Positions 17,721 to 25,298 of a DNA stretch of 64,000 bases are shown here, one piece after another (within the stretch, counting starts at the first letter, position 1; each line of letters begins with the position of its first letter). Location: the NCBI GenBank assembly GCA_963974345.1, contig CAXBBW010000001.1, forward strand, positions 248,001 through 312,000, written 5' to 3'. Below the pieces are notes generated by a model. That model was not told where the DNA came from and searched no databases. It saw only the letters and a list, made by a program, of their open reading frames with translations. The translations under genes were made by a program, and so were the position numbers. This DNA comes from RHLJ01 sp963974345 (GTDB taxonomy: Bacteria; Bacteroidota; Rhodothermia; Balneolales; Balneolaceae).

Positions 17721-17794
17721 GCGTCCTTAGCTCAGTTGGTTAGAGTATCACATTGACATTGTGGGGGTCACTGGTTCGAATCCAGTAGGACGCA
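17721..17794 (+). tRNA. tRNA-Val (anticodon GAC)
   Basis: A full cloverleaf can be drawn. The acceptor stem GCGTCCT pairs with AGGACGC (17787-17793), with discriminator A. The D arm is GCTC/GAGT and the anticodon stem TCACA/TGTGG holds loop TTGACAT, giving anticodon GAC. The T arm has the standard GTTCGAATC-type loop. No CCA is encoded after the discriminator base (the sequence continues CTTT), so CCA would be added post-transcriptionally. Confidence 0.96.
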
Positions 17795-17845
17795 CTTTCT
17801 ATATTTTTAATCCTTTCGCACTTCATTTTCAAAATCATTATTCTA

Positions 17846-18727
17846 ATGATTACCAAATTCCACATACAATCCGGTATTAATAACACCCTCGTATTTTTAA
17901 AAATAATAACTCTTATTTTTCTCTTATTCGGAACTTTGGAAATTCTTAATGCACAAACTCTTCCTTTGCCAAACAGAGTTATTGATGGGCTTTCTGGTAG
18001 TGCTTTAAAAGCTCAGATTGAAAATCTATCCGTTGAGAATAGAGAAAAAGAAATATTTAAAGAGATTATGAATGGAAATGTACCTGAGTTTTTGCGAGAC
18101 TTAGTTTCAATCTCATTTTCGAAGACACTCGGAGATTCGATGTATGATGTTACCTATTACGTTCTTCCAGATTATTTAGCCGTTGGTTCAAATAGTGATT
18201 ATTTCCTACTTCCAATGACACCAATATTAGCACAAAGAATTGCAGATAGTTTGAAATTCATACTTCCAACTAGGCAAATGGTTAATCAGATTTGGAGTAA
18301 TGCTTCGGTAAAATTATCTCCATCTCCAATTACAGCAAGCCCGCAAATGACTAGCATTCCGGTTATGTGGAAACATAATATTACCGTTAAAGCTCAACTG
18401 GCAGAAAAACAATCCAGTGAACTACTCGGAGCTTTAGTGGCGGGACATAAAAAAGATGTTATTATCTCAAATAGAATTTATGATAATTCGTCAAAACCAG
18501 TTGTTATTTATGGATGGCATTATCAAAACGGCAATCCAATTCAACCCGTTTATGCTGGTCATGGGGAAGCGTACGCGGATTATAGCCACGGAATCAGGTT
18601 GGTTCGAGATAGCGTATTAATTAATAATAAGTTTTACCGTATTTCGGAAATTCTAACTAATCCTGAACTTGCATCCCTATTTAGTGATGAAGGAGCTATT
18701 AGTAAACCGTTTTATCCGTTGGATTGA
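17846..18727 (+). CDS. Secreted protein of unknown function
   Basis: 293 residues with an N-terminal hydrophobic segment (about 15-36, ending LNAQT) that reads as a signal peptide. I do not recognise a named family. A C-terminal block rich in conserved-looking aromatic and polar residues reads VIYGWHYQNGNPIQPVYAGH and then EAYADYSHGIRLVRD. Its His, Asp and Tyr residues could form an active site, but that is speculation. It is a single gene between the tRNA and a convergent histidine kinase. Confidence 0.6.
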   Translation: MITKFHIQSGINNTLVFLKIITLIFLLFGTLEILNAQTLPLPNRVIDGLSGSALKAQIENLSVENREKEIFKEIMNGNVPEFLRDLVSISFSKTLGDSMYDVTYYVLPDYLAVGSNSDYFLLPMTPILAQRIADSLKFILPTRQMVNQIWSNASVKLSPSPITASPQMTSIPVMWKHNITVKAQLAEKQSSELLGALVAGHKKDVIISNRIYDNSSKPVVIYGWHYQNGNPIQPVYAGHGEAYADYSHGIRLVRDSVLINNKFYRISEILTNPELASLFSDEGAISKPFYPLD

Positions 18728-18759
18728 ATAATTCCTAAACTATATAACGATAAAGTGGT

Positions 18760-20865
18760 TTATTTTACTTCTTCTTTTTTAAACTTAAATTCGAACACAC
18801 TACCCTCTTCAGATTCGATATTCATCTCTGCCCTTAACTGCTTTGAAAGCGTGCGAATTAATTTCATCCCTAATGAATTTCTTCCTCCAGTTGATCCGAC
18901 TTCATCAAAGCCAATTCCGTTATCCCCAATTCTAAATACTAGATAGTCATCTTGCTTTTTAAAAGTTATATTCACTTTTCCTTGTTCTTGACCTATAAAA
19001 GCATGTTTGAATGAATTTGTAAGTACTTCATTTAAAAGAAGTCCACATGGAATAGCTTGGGTAATAGTTAATCCAACTTCATCTAAATCAAAGCTAATTT
19101 CTATGGTTGTTGCATTTATTTCCATTGTTCGCTCTACCGAAGAACTCAACTCTCTGATGTATTCTTGAATCTGAATCTCCGTAAAATCTTCATTGTCATA
19201 TAGTTTTTCGTGTACCAAAGCTATCGAGTTAATCCGCATTTGACTTTCTCTTAGTACACTACGTGCATTTTTATCGGTAGTAGAATATGATTGCAACTCC
19301 AATAAACCTGTTATCACTGCAAGATTATTTTTAACTCTATGATGGATTTCTGCTAATAAAATTTCTTTTTCTCTCAACGAATTTCTAAGCTGCTCTTCAG
19401 TCTTTTTTCGTTCAGTAATATCTACGTAAATACCATATTTATAGATCATCTTCTTATCAATAATAATTGGAACCGCATAAATTATTACATCGATAAGTTC
19501 TCCAGACTTATTTTTTCTTTTAGTGACCACCTCTTCTACAAATGGAGTCGCCGTTAAACTAAGTGCGTGTTCCATCGATTCTTCGGGTACTATCACTTTA
19601 TCCAGTTCCAGCCCAACTATTTCCTCATAGCTGTAACCAAATATATCTTCGAATCCTTTATTGATTTCAATTACTTCGTTATGAGTATTTAGCAGAGCTA
19701 TCCCCAAAGGAGACATGTTGAACAATTCACTAAGCAGATGCTCTCTCTTTTTTAGTTCTTCTTCTGCTAGCTTTCGTTCAGAGACATCGCGCTCAATAAT
19801 TATAAGCACCTCTTGATCGAAATAAATACCTGCATTTACTAACATTTCAGTAGGAAAAACTTCTCCATTTATCCTTTTTCCCCAACCATCAAATTTTACA
19901 GAACCTTGTTCAAGGTCACTCTTTTCTATTTCAAAGAGCCTATCATAATTAAATTTCCCAGGGGCACTCAGAACTTTGTAATGCTTCCCTATTAAATCAA
20001 CAATATCAATTCCGAAGGTTCGCTTGGTACCACTATTTGCTCCAAGAATTATCCCTTCATCATTTACTAAATAAATAGCATCGCTAATTGAATCGAATAG
20101 ATCCCTATAACTACGCATACTTTGTTGGGCTTTATTTAAAGCTTCCACTCTTTGGGTTATATCTATAACCAACGAATAGGTTGAAACTAATTCTCCTGAA
20201 TCTGAAAATAAGTATGAGTTATACCATTCACAGTAAATTACTTCTCCGTTTTTAGTTACATTCCGATTTACAACAGATGCATTTTTTCTACGCTCTTTAA
20301 TATTTTTTTTAAACTCATCCTGAACAATTTTTATATCGTCTGGATACACAAATTTCTGGAGTAGATTTGGATGAGCAATGGCTTCTTGTTGTGTCCACCC
20401 AAATAGTTCTTCAGCCTTTGTAGACCATCTTAAAATCTTATGTTGATTATTCCACTCAATCTCAGCCATAGGAAAGTTAGTGAACTCAACTGGGCTAGAT
20501 AAAAGGTGCTTCTCTTTCTTTGACAAGATTGATTCTGAAACATCATGAGCAACAATTAACTTCGATGGTTTCCCCTTATAGTTTATAAGATGAGATGAAA
20601 ATTGAAAATAAACCGTAGATGCCCCATCAAATTCAAACTTCCATACTTGATCTGAGGAAATTGCAGAGTTATGTGTTAAAGAAAACTCGGGATCTCTAGA
20701 ACCCAATTGTATTCCAAAATCAGTGATTCGATTTCCCAATAGTAGTTCTCTCTCCATTCTAAAACGAGAAAGAGCATTTTCATTAACATCCAATATTTTA
20801 AGGGATGTTTGATCACATACAAACATACATTGTGATTCAAAAAATGTCTCTTGAGTATTCTTCAT
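18760..20865 (-). CDS. PAS-domain sensor histidine kinase (HisKA_2 type)
   Basis: 701 residues without membrane segments. There are four PAS-like domains (about 11-110, 120-240, 247-370, 372-493), the last three closing with DITQ, DVSERK or DITERK linkers. A HisKA_2 domain follows (about 495-575; HHRVKNN, H508/H509), then HATPase_c (about 590-700; NEVLTNSFKHAF N-box and DNGIGFD G1 box). The kinase core is of the same type as the 1548-residue kinase upstream in this window. No response regulator lies beside it. The 160 bp to thrS is the divergent promoter region. Confidence 0.9.
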   Translation of the reverse strand: MKNTQETFFESQCMFVCDQTSLKILDVNENALSRFRMERELLLGNRITDFGIQLGSRDPEFSLTHNSAISSDQVWKFEFDGASTVYFQFSSHLINYKGKPSKLIVAHDVSESILSKKEKHLLSSPVEFTNFPMAEIEWNNQHKILRWSTKAEELFGWTQQEAIAHPNLLQKFVYPDDIKIVQDEFKKNIKERRKNASVVNRNVTKNGEVIYCEWYNSYLFSDSGELVSTYSLVIDITQRVEALNKAQQSMRSYRDLFDSISDAIYLVNDEGIILGANSGTKRTFGIDIVDLIGKHYKVLSAPGKFNYDRLFEIEKSDLEQGSVKFDGWGKRINGEVFPTEMLVNAGIYFDQEVLIIIERDVSERKLAEEELKKREHLLSELFNMSPLGIALLNTHNEVIEINKGFEDIFGYSYEEIVGLELDKVIVPEESMEHALSLTATPFVEEVVTKRKNKSGELIDVIIYAVPIIIDKKMIYKYGIYVDITERKKTEEQLRNSLREKEILLAEIHHRVKNNLAVITGLLELQSYSTTDKNARSVLRESQMRINSIALVHEKLYDNEDFTEIQIQEYIRELSSSVERTMEINATTIEISFDLDEVGLTITQAIPCGLLLNEVLTNSFKHAFIGQEQGKVNITFKKQDDYLVFRIGDNGIGFDEVGSTGGRNSLGMKLIRTLSKQLRAEMNIESEEGSVFEFKFKKEEVK

Positions 20866-21025
20866 TTTATGTGAAAAGCGATTAAATCTTCGATATTCGA
20901 ATATCTACTTTATAGTTTTTTATACCAACAAAAAAACTATTTAAATAAAGTTTCTTAAAAAATGTGCCTGTTTTCTATTTTTGTTATCTTATACCCCTCA
21001 AAAGAAAGCTTTTTAAAGATAATTA

Positions 21026-22969
21026 ATGTCAGACGATCGTATTACTATTACCCTGCCCGATGGAACCACACGGGATTATGAGGCAGGAACTACTGGATTT
21101 CAAATTGCAGAATCAATTTCATCAGGACTAGCAAGAGTTGCTTTAAGTATTACCGTGAATGGAGAAATATGGGATTTAAGCCGTTCTATTAACTCAGACG
21201 CAACTATTTCAATTAATACATGGGACTCTAAAGATGGTCAATATACCTTTTGGCATTCATCGGCTCACCTTTTAGCTGAGGCAGTTCAAGAACTTTATCC
21301 TAATGCTAAGTTTGGAATTGGTCCTCCTATCGAAACTGGGTTTTATTATGATATTGATTTTGGTGATACCCAAATTACCCAAGAAGACTTAGAAAAAATT
21401 GAAAAGAAATTTTTAGAAGTTGCCAGAAATAAGTCGACTTTCGATCGAAAAGACATTTCGAAATCTGATGCAATAGAATTTTATAAGGAAAGAGGAAACG
21501 AGTACAAAGTTGATTTAATCGAAGGACTCGAAGACGGAAACATCACTTTTTATACTCAAGGTAATTTTACTGATTTATGTAGAGGTCCTCATATTCCTAA
21601 TTCTGGAATCGTAAAAGCTATAAAGCTTATGAATTTAGCTGGAGCTTATTGGCGAGGTGATGTTAATAGTAAACAACTCACTCGTATTTACGGAGTTACA
21701 TTCCCTAAACAGAAAATGTTAGAGGAGCATCTTCACAATATTGAAGAGGCTAAACGTAGAGATCACCGAAAACTCGGAAAAGAGTTAGGCATTTATTTGA
21801 TTGATAGTATGGTTGGTAGTGGATTACCACTTTGGCTTCCAAATGGCACTCTTCTTAGAAGAACTCTTGAATCTTTCCTTAGAGACGAACAAATTAAACG
21901 AGGCTACAAAGAGGTAATCACTCCTCATATTGGTAACCTTGAATTATATAAAACTTCAGGTCACTACCCATACTATAAGGATTCGCAGTTTAATCCAATT
22001 GAAGTTGATGATGAAGAATACATGCTTAAACCCATGAATTGCCCTCATCACCATAGAATTTACTCTTCAGATTTAAGAAGTTATCGGGATCTTCCCTATC
22101 GTCTTTCTGAATTTGGTACCGTTTATAGATACGAGCAATCTGGTGAATTGAGTGGTTTATCGAGAGTTCGTGGATTTACCCAAGATGATGCTCATATTTA
22201 CTGTACGCACGATCAACTGAAAGATGAGATCAAAAATACCATCGAATTAACTCAGTTTGTATTTAGCACATTTGGAATGCCTGTTGATATTCGTCTTTCT
22301 TATAGAGACGATAACGACTCGAAATATGGTGGCAGTACTGAATATTGGGAACGTGCTCAACTAGAAATCAAAGAAGTAGCTGATGAAATGGATCTAGATT
22401 ATTTCGTCGCACCAGGCGAAGCAAGTTTTTATGGACCTAAAATAGATTTTATCATCCGTGATGCTATTGGTAGAAAATGGCAGCTTGGTACCGTTCAGGT
22501 AGATTATGTAATGCCAGAACGATTTGATCTAACCTATATAGGTTCAGATAACGAAAAACATCGCCCGGTTATCATTCACCGTGCACCATTTGGTTCAATG
22601 GAACGCTTTACCAGCATTTTAATTGAACATTTTGCTGGTGATTTCCCAGTATGGCTTTCTCCTGAACAAGTAAGGATTTTGCCTATATCGGATGATCAAA
22701 ATGAATATGCTCAACAGTGTGCTGATCAACTTCGAGAAATTGGAGTTCGATTAGCAGTTGATAGCCGTAGCGAACAAATCGGAGGAAAAATCCGAGATGC
22801 GGAAACGAGTAAGACTCCATATATGTTAATAATTGGAGCAAAGGAACTTGAAGCAGGAACAGTTTCGGTTCGAAGACATAAAAAAGGAGATATTGGAACT
22901 TTCAAATTTTCTGATTTTCTTTCACAACTAAAAAATGAAATTGCTGAAAAGCAGTTACCACAAGATTAA
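21026..22969 (+). CDS. thrS: Threonine--tRNA ligase
   Basis: A 647-residue class II synthetase. Order of domains: N-terminal TGS (about 1-65), editing domain with HSSAHLL and the later CRGPHIP, and a catalytic core with C339 of MNCPHHH as zinc ligand, FGTVYRYEQSGELSGLSRVRGF as motif 2 (shown here in pieces: residues from FGTVYRYE to RVRGF), and IIHRAPFGSMERF as motif 3. A C-terminal anticodon-binding domain ends the protein. infC follows after 19 bp, the widespread thrS-infC-rpmI-rplT order. Confidence 0.97.
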   Translation: MSDDRITITLPDGTTRDYEAGTTGFQIAESISSGLARVALSITVNGEIWDLSRSINSDATISINTWDSKDGQYTFWHSSAHLLAEAVQELYPNAKFGIGPPIETGFYYDIDFGDTQITQEDLEKIEKKFLEVARNKSTFDRKDISKSDAIEFYKERGNEYKVDLIEGLEDGNITFYTQGNFTDLCRGPHIPNSGIVKAIKLMNLAGAYWRGDVNSKQLTRIYGVTFPKQKMLEEHLHNIEEAKRRDHRKLGKELGIYLIDSMVGSGLPLWLPNGTLLRRTLESFLRDEQIKRGYKEVITPHIGNLELYKTSGHYPYYKDSQFNPIEVDDEEYMLKPMNCPHHHRIYSSDLRSYRDLPYRLSEFGTVYRYEQSGELSGLSRVRGFTQDDAHIYCTHDQLKDEIKNTIELTQFVFSTFGMPVDIRLSYRDDNDSKYGGSTEYWERAQLEIKEVADEMDLDYFVAPGEASFYGPKIDFIIRDAIGRKWQLGTVQVDYVMPERFDLTYIGSDNEKHRPVIIHRAPFGSMERFTSILIEHFAGDFPVWLSPEQVRILPISDDQNEYAQQCADQLREIGVRLAVDSRSEQIGGKIRDAETSKTPYMLIIGAKELEAGTVSVRRHKKGDIGTFKFSDFLSQLKNEIAEKQLPQD

Positions 22970-22978
22970 CTAAACAAC

Positions 22979-22991
22979 GAGGATAACTATC
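22979..22991 (+). promoter_or_regulatory. Ribosome binding site and AUC start codon of infC
   Basis: GAGG at 22979-22982 is followed, after six bases, by ATC at 22989-22991. No ATG, GTG or TTG exists in this frame between the thrS stop and residue 54 of IF3, and the encoded N-terminus (ARNNFRG, then RLNDEIK) requires a start here. ATA at 22983 abuts the GAGG and is too close to be used. Confidence 0.8.
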
Positions 22992-23525
22992 GCAAGAAAT
23001 AATTTTCGCGGTCCTGTTAAAGAAGACAGACCTAGATTAAATGATGAAATTAAAGCTGCACAAGTTAGGCTTATTAAACCTGATAATGATCACGAGATAA
23101 CATCTTCTGATCGTGCATTACAAATTGCTGAATCTTTCAATTTAGATTTGGTAGAAATTGCACCTGATGCTAGTCCACCAGTGTGTAAAATCATTGATTA
23201 TGGGAAATATCTTTACGAGAAAAAGAAAAAAGAAAAGGAAGCCCGTAAGAAACAACACACTATTAATATTAAAGAACTTCGATTCCGGCCTAACACCGAT
23301 GATCACGATCTTGAATTTAAAACCCGCCACGCACGAGAATTTTTAGAAGGGGGAGATAAAGTTAAGGCAACTGTTCAATTTAGAGGTAGAGATATGCTAT
23401 ATACCGAGAAGGGTGAGCTTCTACTTTTAAAGCTAGCAAAGAGCCTTGAAGATGTTTGTAAGATCGAGTCTAAGCCCAATATGGAAGGCCGTAGAATGAT
23501 TATGATTTTAACACCGATTAAATAA
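22989..23525 (+). CDS. infC: Translation initiation factor IF-3, non-canonical AUC start
   Basis: 178 residues, the usual IF3 length. The N-terminal domain (RLNDEIKAAQVRLI, then DLVEIAPDASPPVCKIIDYGKY), a lysine-rich linker (KKKEKEARKKQ) and the C-terminal domain (KELRFRPNTDDHDLEFKTRH) are intact. A TTG at 23148 would remove the first 53 residues, including half of the N-terminal domain. The start is therefore ATC at 22989, behind GAGG. IF3 rejects non-AUG starts, so an AUC start gives negative autoregulation, as shown for the AUU start of E. coli infC. Confidence 0.9.
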   Translation: MARNNFRGPVKEDRPRLNDEIKAAQVRLIKPDNDHEITSSDRALQIAESFNLDLVEIAPDASPPVCKIIDYGKYLYEKKKKEKEARKKQHTINIKELRFRPNTDDHDLEFKTRHAREFLEGGDKVKATVQFRGRDMLYTEKGELLLLKLAKSLEDVCKIESKPNMEGRRMIMILTPIK

Positions 23526-23539
23526 ACACAATCATTGCT

Positions 23540-23565
23540 AAGAGATACTATAATGCGTATCTTTT
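23540..23565 (+). promoter_or_regulatory. Hairpin in the infC-rpmI spacer
   Basis: AAGAGATAC (23540-23548) pairs with GTATCTTTT (23557-23565) around an 8-base loop, with one G-U pair. It lies 36 bases before rpmI. In other bacteria ribosomal protein L20 represses rpmI-rplT by binding leader RNA; this hairpin is a candidate element, but there is no direct evidence. Confidence 0.3.
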
Positions 23566-23601
23566 CGGTCTTTAATTTTTCACAAAGCAAGTGGATTTCG
23601 A

Positions 23602-23802
23602 ATGCCAAAAATGAAAAGTAATAGTGGAGCTAAAAAGCGTTTTAAGGTTACCGGTTCTGGTAAAATTAAACGTAAGAAAGCTTTTAAGCGCCATATTCTT
23701 ACTAAAAAAAGCAGTAAAACTAAACGAGGATTAGGTAAAAGTACTATCGTTACTGACGCTGATAAAGCGCGTATGAAAGAACTAATCCCTTATAAATTTT
23801 AA
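23602..23802 (+). CDS. rpmI: 50S ribosomal protein L35
   Basis: A 66-residue highly basic protein. The N-terminus MPKMKSNSGAKKRFKVTGSG and the following KIKRKKAFKRHIL are the L35 signature, with a typical KSKTKRGL-like middle (here KSSKTKRGLGKS). It sits between infC (76 bp upstream) and rplT (19 bp downstream), the standard order, and should be co-transcribed with both. Confidence 0.96.
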   Translation: MPKMKSNSGAKKRFKVTGSGKIKRKKAFKRHILTKKSSKTKRGLGKSTIVTDADKARMKELIPYKF

Positions 23803-23821
23803 TCATTTAATCTAAGACAAA

Positions 23822-24169
23822 ATGCCACGATCACTAAATTTAGTGGCTTCCCGTCGCCGTCGCAAAAAGATCCTTGATCAAGCGAAAGGTTACTGGGGCA
23901 AGCGAAAAAATGTTTTTACGATTGCAAAAAACGCGGTAGAAAAAGGTCTACAGTACCAATACCGTGATAGAAAAAATCGTAAACGTGTTTTTCGAAGATT
24001 ATGGATTGTTAGAATCAACGCGGCAGCGCGACTAAACGGAACTACTTATTCTAAGTTCATCAGTGCGATGGCAAAAAAGAATATGGAGATTAACCGTAAG
24101 GTACTTGCCGACCTAGCAGTTCATGATGCAGAGACGTTTGCTGCCATTGTGAAGGAAGCCCACGCTTAA
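23822..24169 (+). CDS. rplT: 50S ribosomal protein L20
   Basis: 115 residues, strongly basic. RRRRKKILDQAKGYWGKRKN and the later RRLWIVRINAAARLNG match L20, which binds 23S rRNA early in large-subunit assembly and acts as the repressor of its own operon in several bacteria. It is the last gene before a strong terminator at 24191. Confidence 0.97.
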   Translation: MPRSLNLVASRRRRKKILDQAKGYWGKRKNVFTIAKNAVEKGLQYQYRDRKNRKRVFRRLWIVRINAAARLNGTTYSKFISAMAKKNMEINRKVLADLAVHDAETFAAIVKEAHA

Positions 24170-24190
24170 CCGCGAACTTGCTATTTACCG

Positions 24191-24231
24191 AACCGGTAAA
24201 TCTTCGATATGTAAGATTTACCGGTTTTTTT
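24191..24231 (+). terminator. Strong rho-independent terminator after rplT
   Basis: A perfect 14-bp stem (24191-24204 with 24213-24226, 8-base loop) runs into a T-tract at 24225-24231. It separates the thrS-infC-rpmI-rplT unit from pheS-pheT. Confidence 0.93.
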
Positions 24232-24272
24232 ATTCTTGCTCACTAATTTTGATGTGAATTTATTTTCATTCC

Positions 24273-25280
24273 ATGCTTGACGACATAGTTGCTTTAAAGA
24301 CTGAAATTTCTACCTATACCATTACTAACCAGGAAGAACTTGAAGCTTATAGATTAGAGTTTTTATCCAGAAATGGTCGTGTTCAATCGATGTTTAAAAA
24401 CCTTGGATCGGTTCCAAAACAAGAAAGAGCTTCTGTTGGTAAAGAAATGAACGAGGTAAAGCAACTCGCTCAGAAAAGATTCGAAGAGGCTACTACCGTT
24501 CTTGAAAGTACAGTTCATGTAACAAAAAGTGCATTAGATGATTTAACACTAACCGCACCTTCTACCCCTATCGGTTCGCTTCACCCACTCACCAAGACGA
24601 TGGAAGAGATGAAGCAAATTTTCTACCGTCTCGGTTTTACAATATCTGATGGTCCTGAAGTAGAAGATGATTTCCACAATTTCACAGCTTTAAATTTTCC
24701 ACCGAATCACCCCGCACGTGATGAACAGGATACATTCTTTGTTAAAAAGAGCGATGACCCAGATATCATAGATTTAGTACTTAGAACTCATACGTCTCCT
24801 GTACAGATTCGTTTAATGGAAAATACTAAGCCCCCTATTCGTTCTATCATGCCTGGGCGCGTTTACCGAAATGAAGCAGTTTCACCAAAATCGTATTTTT
24901 TATTTCACCAGGTTGAAGCATTATATGTGGATGAAAATGTGAGTGTTGCTGATTTAAAAGAAACATTAATCACTTTTGTAAAGCTTATGTACGGAAGTGA
25001 TGTTAAGTATAGATTAAGACCTGGGTTTTTCCCATTTACCGAACCAAGTTTAGAAATGGATATTTGGTGGGGCACTGAAAATGATGGGAAATGGCTCGAA
25101 ATACTTGGATCTGGCATGGTTGATCCTAATGTATTTAAAGCCGCTGGTATTGACTCTGAGAAATACACAGGATTTGCTTGGGGAATGGGTGTAGAGCGAA
25201 TTGCGATATTGAAATATGGAATTGATGATATCCGCACCTTTTACGAAAATGATATACGTTTTTTAGAACAATTTAATTAA
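24273..25280 (+). CDS. pheS: Phenylalanine--tRNA ligase alpha subunit
   Basis: 335 residues, usual length. An N-terminal coiled coil (about 1-85) binds tRNA; the catalytic core follows with HPLTKTMEEM, FNFTALN-like FHNFTALNFP, RTHTSPVQIR (motif 2 region), and GWGMGVER-like FAWGMGVERIAILKYGI as motif 3. It forms the alpha2beta2 enzyme with PheT, encoded 18 bp downstream. It begins 41 bp after the rplT terminator, so its promoter must lie in the 24232-24272 interval or read-through is used. Confidence 0.97.
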   Translation: MLDDIVALKTEISTYTITNQEELEAYRLEFLSRNGRVQSMFKNLGSVPKQERASVGKEMNEVKQLAQKRFEEATTVLESTVHVTKSALDDLTLTAPSTPIGSLHPLTKTMEEMKQIFYRLGFTISDGPEVEDDFHNFTALNFPPNHPARDEQDTFFVKKSDDPDIIDLVLRTHTSPVQIRLMENTKPPIRSIMPGRVYRNEAVSPKSYFLFHQVEALYVDENVSVADLKETLITFVKLMYGSDVKYRLRPGFFPFTEPSLEMDIWWGTENDGKWLEILGSGMVDPNVFKAAGIDSEKYTGFAWGMGVERIAILKYGIDDIRTFYENDIRFLEQFN

Positions 25281-25298
25281 GACCATTTTTACACATTC

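Noticed and set aside
17846..18727. Possible peptidase, from His/Asp/Tyr-rich C-terminal block
   Set aside because: No complete catalytic motif of a known peptidase family could be matched, so I left the protein unnamed.
23148..23525. A 125-residue IF3 fragment starting at TTG, suggesting a truncated infC
   Set aside because: Upstream codons encode the normal IF3 N-terminus back to ATC 22989 without a stop.
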